Part shown: positions 7,370 to 8,064 of the stretch, one piece after another | Position numbering within the stretch: position 1 is the stretch's first letter | Layout of the letters: each line of letters begins with the position of its first letter | NCBI GenBank assembly: GCA_964425255.1 | Contig: CAYRMV010000143.1 | Coordinates: forward strand, 1-8,064 | Source of the DNA: CAYRMV01 sp964425255 | GTDB lineage: Bacteria > Bacteroidota > Bacteroidia > Flavobacteriales_D > Crocinitomicaceae | Direction of reading: 5' to 3' | Length of the DNA stretch: 8,064 nt | Notes under the pieces: generated by a model | What the model saw: only the letters and a program-made list of their open reading frames with translations | Told to the model about the DNA's origin: nothing | The model's database searches: none | Made by a program: the position numbers and the translations under genes

Positions 7370-7390
7370 CTCAAACAAAAAATGTAACCG

Positions 7391-7990
7391 ATGAAAAAAA
7401 TGTATTTCGCAGTGTTGGCCTTTGCAGGTTTGACACTAGCAGCATGTGGTGGTGCAGAAACCACGGAAGAAGCAGTAGAAGTAACTTATGGTCTAGATGC
7501 TGAAGCAACAAATTTGCGTTGGACAGGTAAGTATGTTTCCGATGGACATACGCACACAGGAACTGTAAAAGTAAAAGATGGATCAATTGTGTACAAAGGG
7601 GACGAGTTTGTATCTGGAGCATTTACAATTGATATGACTACCATTACGGATGAAGATCTTCCAGCACCAATGAAAGATACGTTGGAATCGCACTTGAAAG
7701 GAGCTTATTTCTTCAACGTTGCTCAAACAGCTGACGTGCCTGTAACAATCAATAGTATTTCTGACAAAGAAGTAACTGCAACAATCAACGTTTTAGGAAA
7801 AGAAGTGAAAGCAGTGATGCCGTTGAAAATTTCGAAAGACGACAAGAAAATGACTGCTAGCGGTAAATTTGATGTTGATTTCAAAGAAACAATGATGGGA
7901 GGAATGCAGCCACAACCTGGAAAACCAGAAAACGAGCGAGTTGAAACATCCATCTCTTTTGAATTGAACTTGGTTTTGAACAAACAATAA
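7391..7990 (+). CDS. YceI-family lipoprotein
   Basis: A 199-residue secreted lipoprotein. Residues 1-18 form a signal peptide with lipobox LAAC and the lipidated cysteine at 19, followed by GGAETTEEAVE, a flexible acidic stretch. The YceI-like beta-barrel domain occupies about 33-198. It shows the family pattern: LRWTGKYVSDGHTHTGTV (42-59), then SGAFTIDMTTITDEDL, HLKGAYFFNV (a typical HL-x-x-x-x-FF block) and VPVTINSI. YceI proteins bind isoprenoid or lipid-like ligands in a lipocalin-like fold and are often periplasmic; here the protein would be tethered to the outer or inner membrane. Whether the acidic stretch after the cysteine directs surface export, as certain acidic motifs do in Bacteroidota, is uncertain. 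The ATG at 7391 follows an A-rich leader. The gene is divergent from the SpoIIM operon and ends before a strong terminator, so it is a single-gene unit. Confidence 0.93.
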   Translation: MKKMYFAVLAFAGLTLAACGGAETTEEAVEVTYGLDAEATNLRWTGKYVSDGHTHTGTVKVKDGSIVYKGDEFVSGAFTIDMTTITDEDLPAPMKDTLESHLKGAYFFNVAQTADVPVTINSISDKEVTATINVLGKEVKAVMPLKISKDDKKMTASGKFDVDFKETMMGGMQPQPGKPENERVETSISFELNLVLNKQ

Positions 7991-8007
7991 TAGAAACATT
8001 AGTTAAT

Positions 8008-8045
8008 AAAAAAGAGGTTGTCTCAAAAAGGCAGCCTCTTTTTTT
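8008..8045 (+). terminator. Strong Rho-independent terminator after the YceI gene
   Basis: The stem AAGAGGTTGTC (8012-8022) pairs with GGCAGCCTCTT (8030-8040), giving 11 bp including two G-U pairs, across the loop TCAAAAA. A T-run continues to 8045. The A residues at 8008-8011 can pair with T residues at 8041-8044 and would form a T-run on the other strand, so it could also stop a convergent gene to the right of the window. It begins 17 bases after the stop codon. Confidence 0.9.
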
Positions 8046-8064
8046 GTGAAAAATTTCGATTTTA

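Larger units (their letters stand above)
7241..7390. promoter_or_regulatory. Divergent intergenic region between the operon and the YceI gene
   Basis: These 150 very AT-rich bases lie between two divergently transcribed starts and must hold both promoters. A good -7 element is visible for the plus strand. For the minus strand I searched for CAAAnnTA (the reverse complement of TAnnTTTG) and found no exact match, so the operon promoter cannot be placed. Three short perfect palindromes are present: CCTAGG (7311-7316), AAAAATATTTTT (7318-7329) and TACCATGGTA (7338-7347). No tRNA, small ORF or riboswitch-like fold is apparent. Confidence 0.6.

Noticed and set aside
7382..7387. ATG immediately followed by TAA, three bases before the start of the YceI gene: a minimal start-stop element in the leader
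   Set aside because: In an A-rich leader this 6-mer easily arises by chance, and there is no ribosome-binding sequence to favour it. I do not claim regulation.
7371..7622. Leu/His-rich open frame on the minus strand across the start of the YceI gene
   Set aside because: Its composition is what the reverse complement of the lipoprotein gene would give, and it has no independent support.
1..8064. CRISPR arrays, insertion sequences, tRNA or rRNA genes, phage or toxin-antitoxin genes
   Set aside because: I looked for spaced repeats, transposase motifs, terminal inverted repeats and tRNA-like folds and saw none. Genes fill almost all of the window.

Overview
The window looks like chromosomal DNA of a Bacteroidota member, probably a marine or freshwater relative of Flavobacteriales. 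The signs are an AT-rich composition, absence of clear Shine-Dalgarno sequences, a TAnnTTTG-type -7 promoter element, a Bacteroidota-style gene neighbourhood, and a LAAC-type lipoprotein signal. The genus call is inference; no rRNA or phylogenetic marker is present.

Layout. Positions 1-275 (+) hold the 3' end of a gene that enters from the left edge; its function is not recognised. It converges, over a 48-base gap with a weak hairpin, on a compact five-gene cluster that fills 324-7240 on the minus strand. Read in the direction of transcription, the cluster is: a SpoIIM-family membrane protein with a second membrane half (7240-5300), a DUF4129 protein (5310-4474), a DUF4350 protein with an unusual C-terminal extension (4487-2712), a MoxR-type AAA+ ATPase (2715-1666) and a DUF58/vWA-like membrane protein (1655-324). 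The genes overlap by 11, 14 and 4 bases and then leave a 10-base gap, so they are almost certainly one operon with translational coupling. A 150-base divergent intergenic region (7241-7390) with a -7 element and short palindromes separates the operon from a YceI-family lipoprotein gene (7391-7990, +). That gene ends in a strong Rho-independent terminator (8008-8045).

How the genes may work together. MoxR ATPases typically act as chaperones on partner proteins with vWA-like domains, and here the DUF58 protein is the obvious partner. The DUF4350 and DUF4129 proteins each have an envelope-side domain, transmembrane anchors and a cytoplasmic domain, and the SpoIIM protein is a polytopic membrane protein. 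The set therefore looks like an inner-membrane complex with a cytoplasmic AAA+ motor. This cluster type is conserved in Bacteroidota, but as far as I know its physiological role is not established. Features that stand out in this copy are the enlarged SpoIIM protein, the two-helix plus PH-like extension on DUF4350, an atypical metal site in the DUF58 protein, and a divergent YceI gene where an RDD-family gene is often found.
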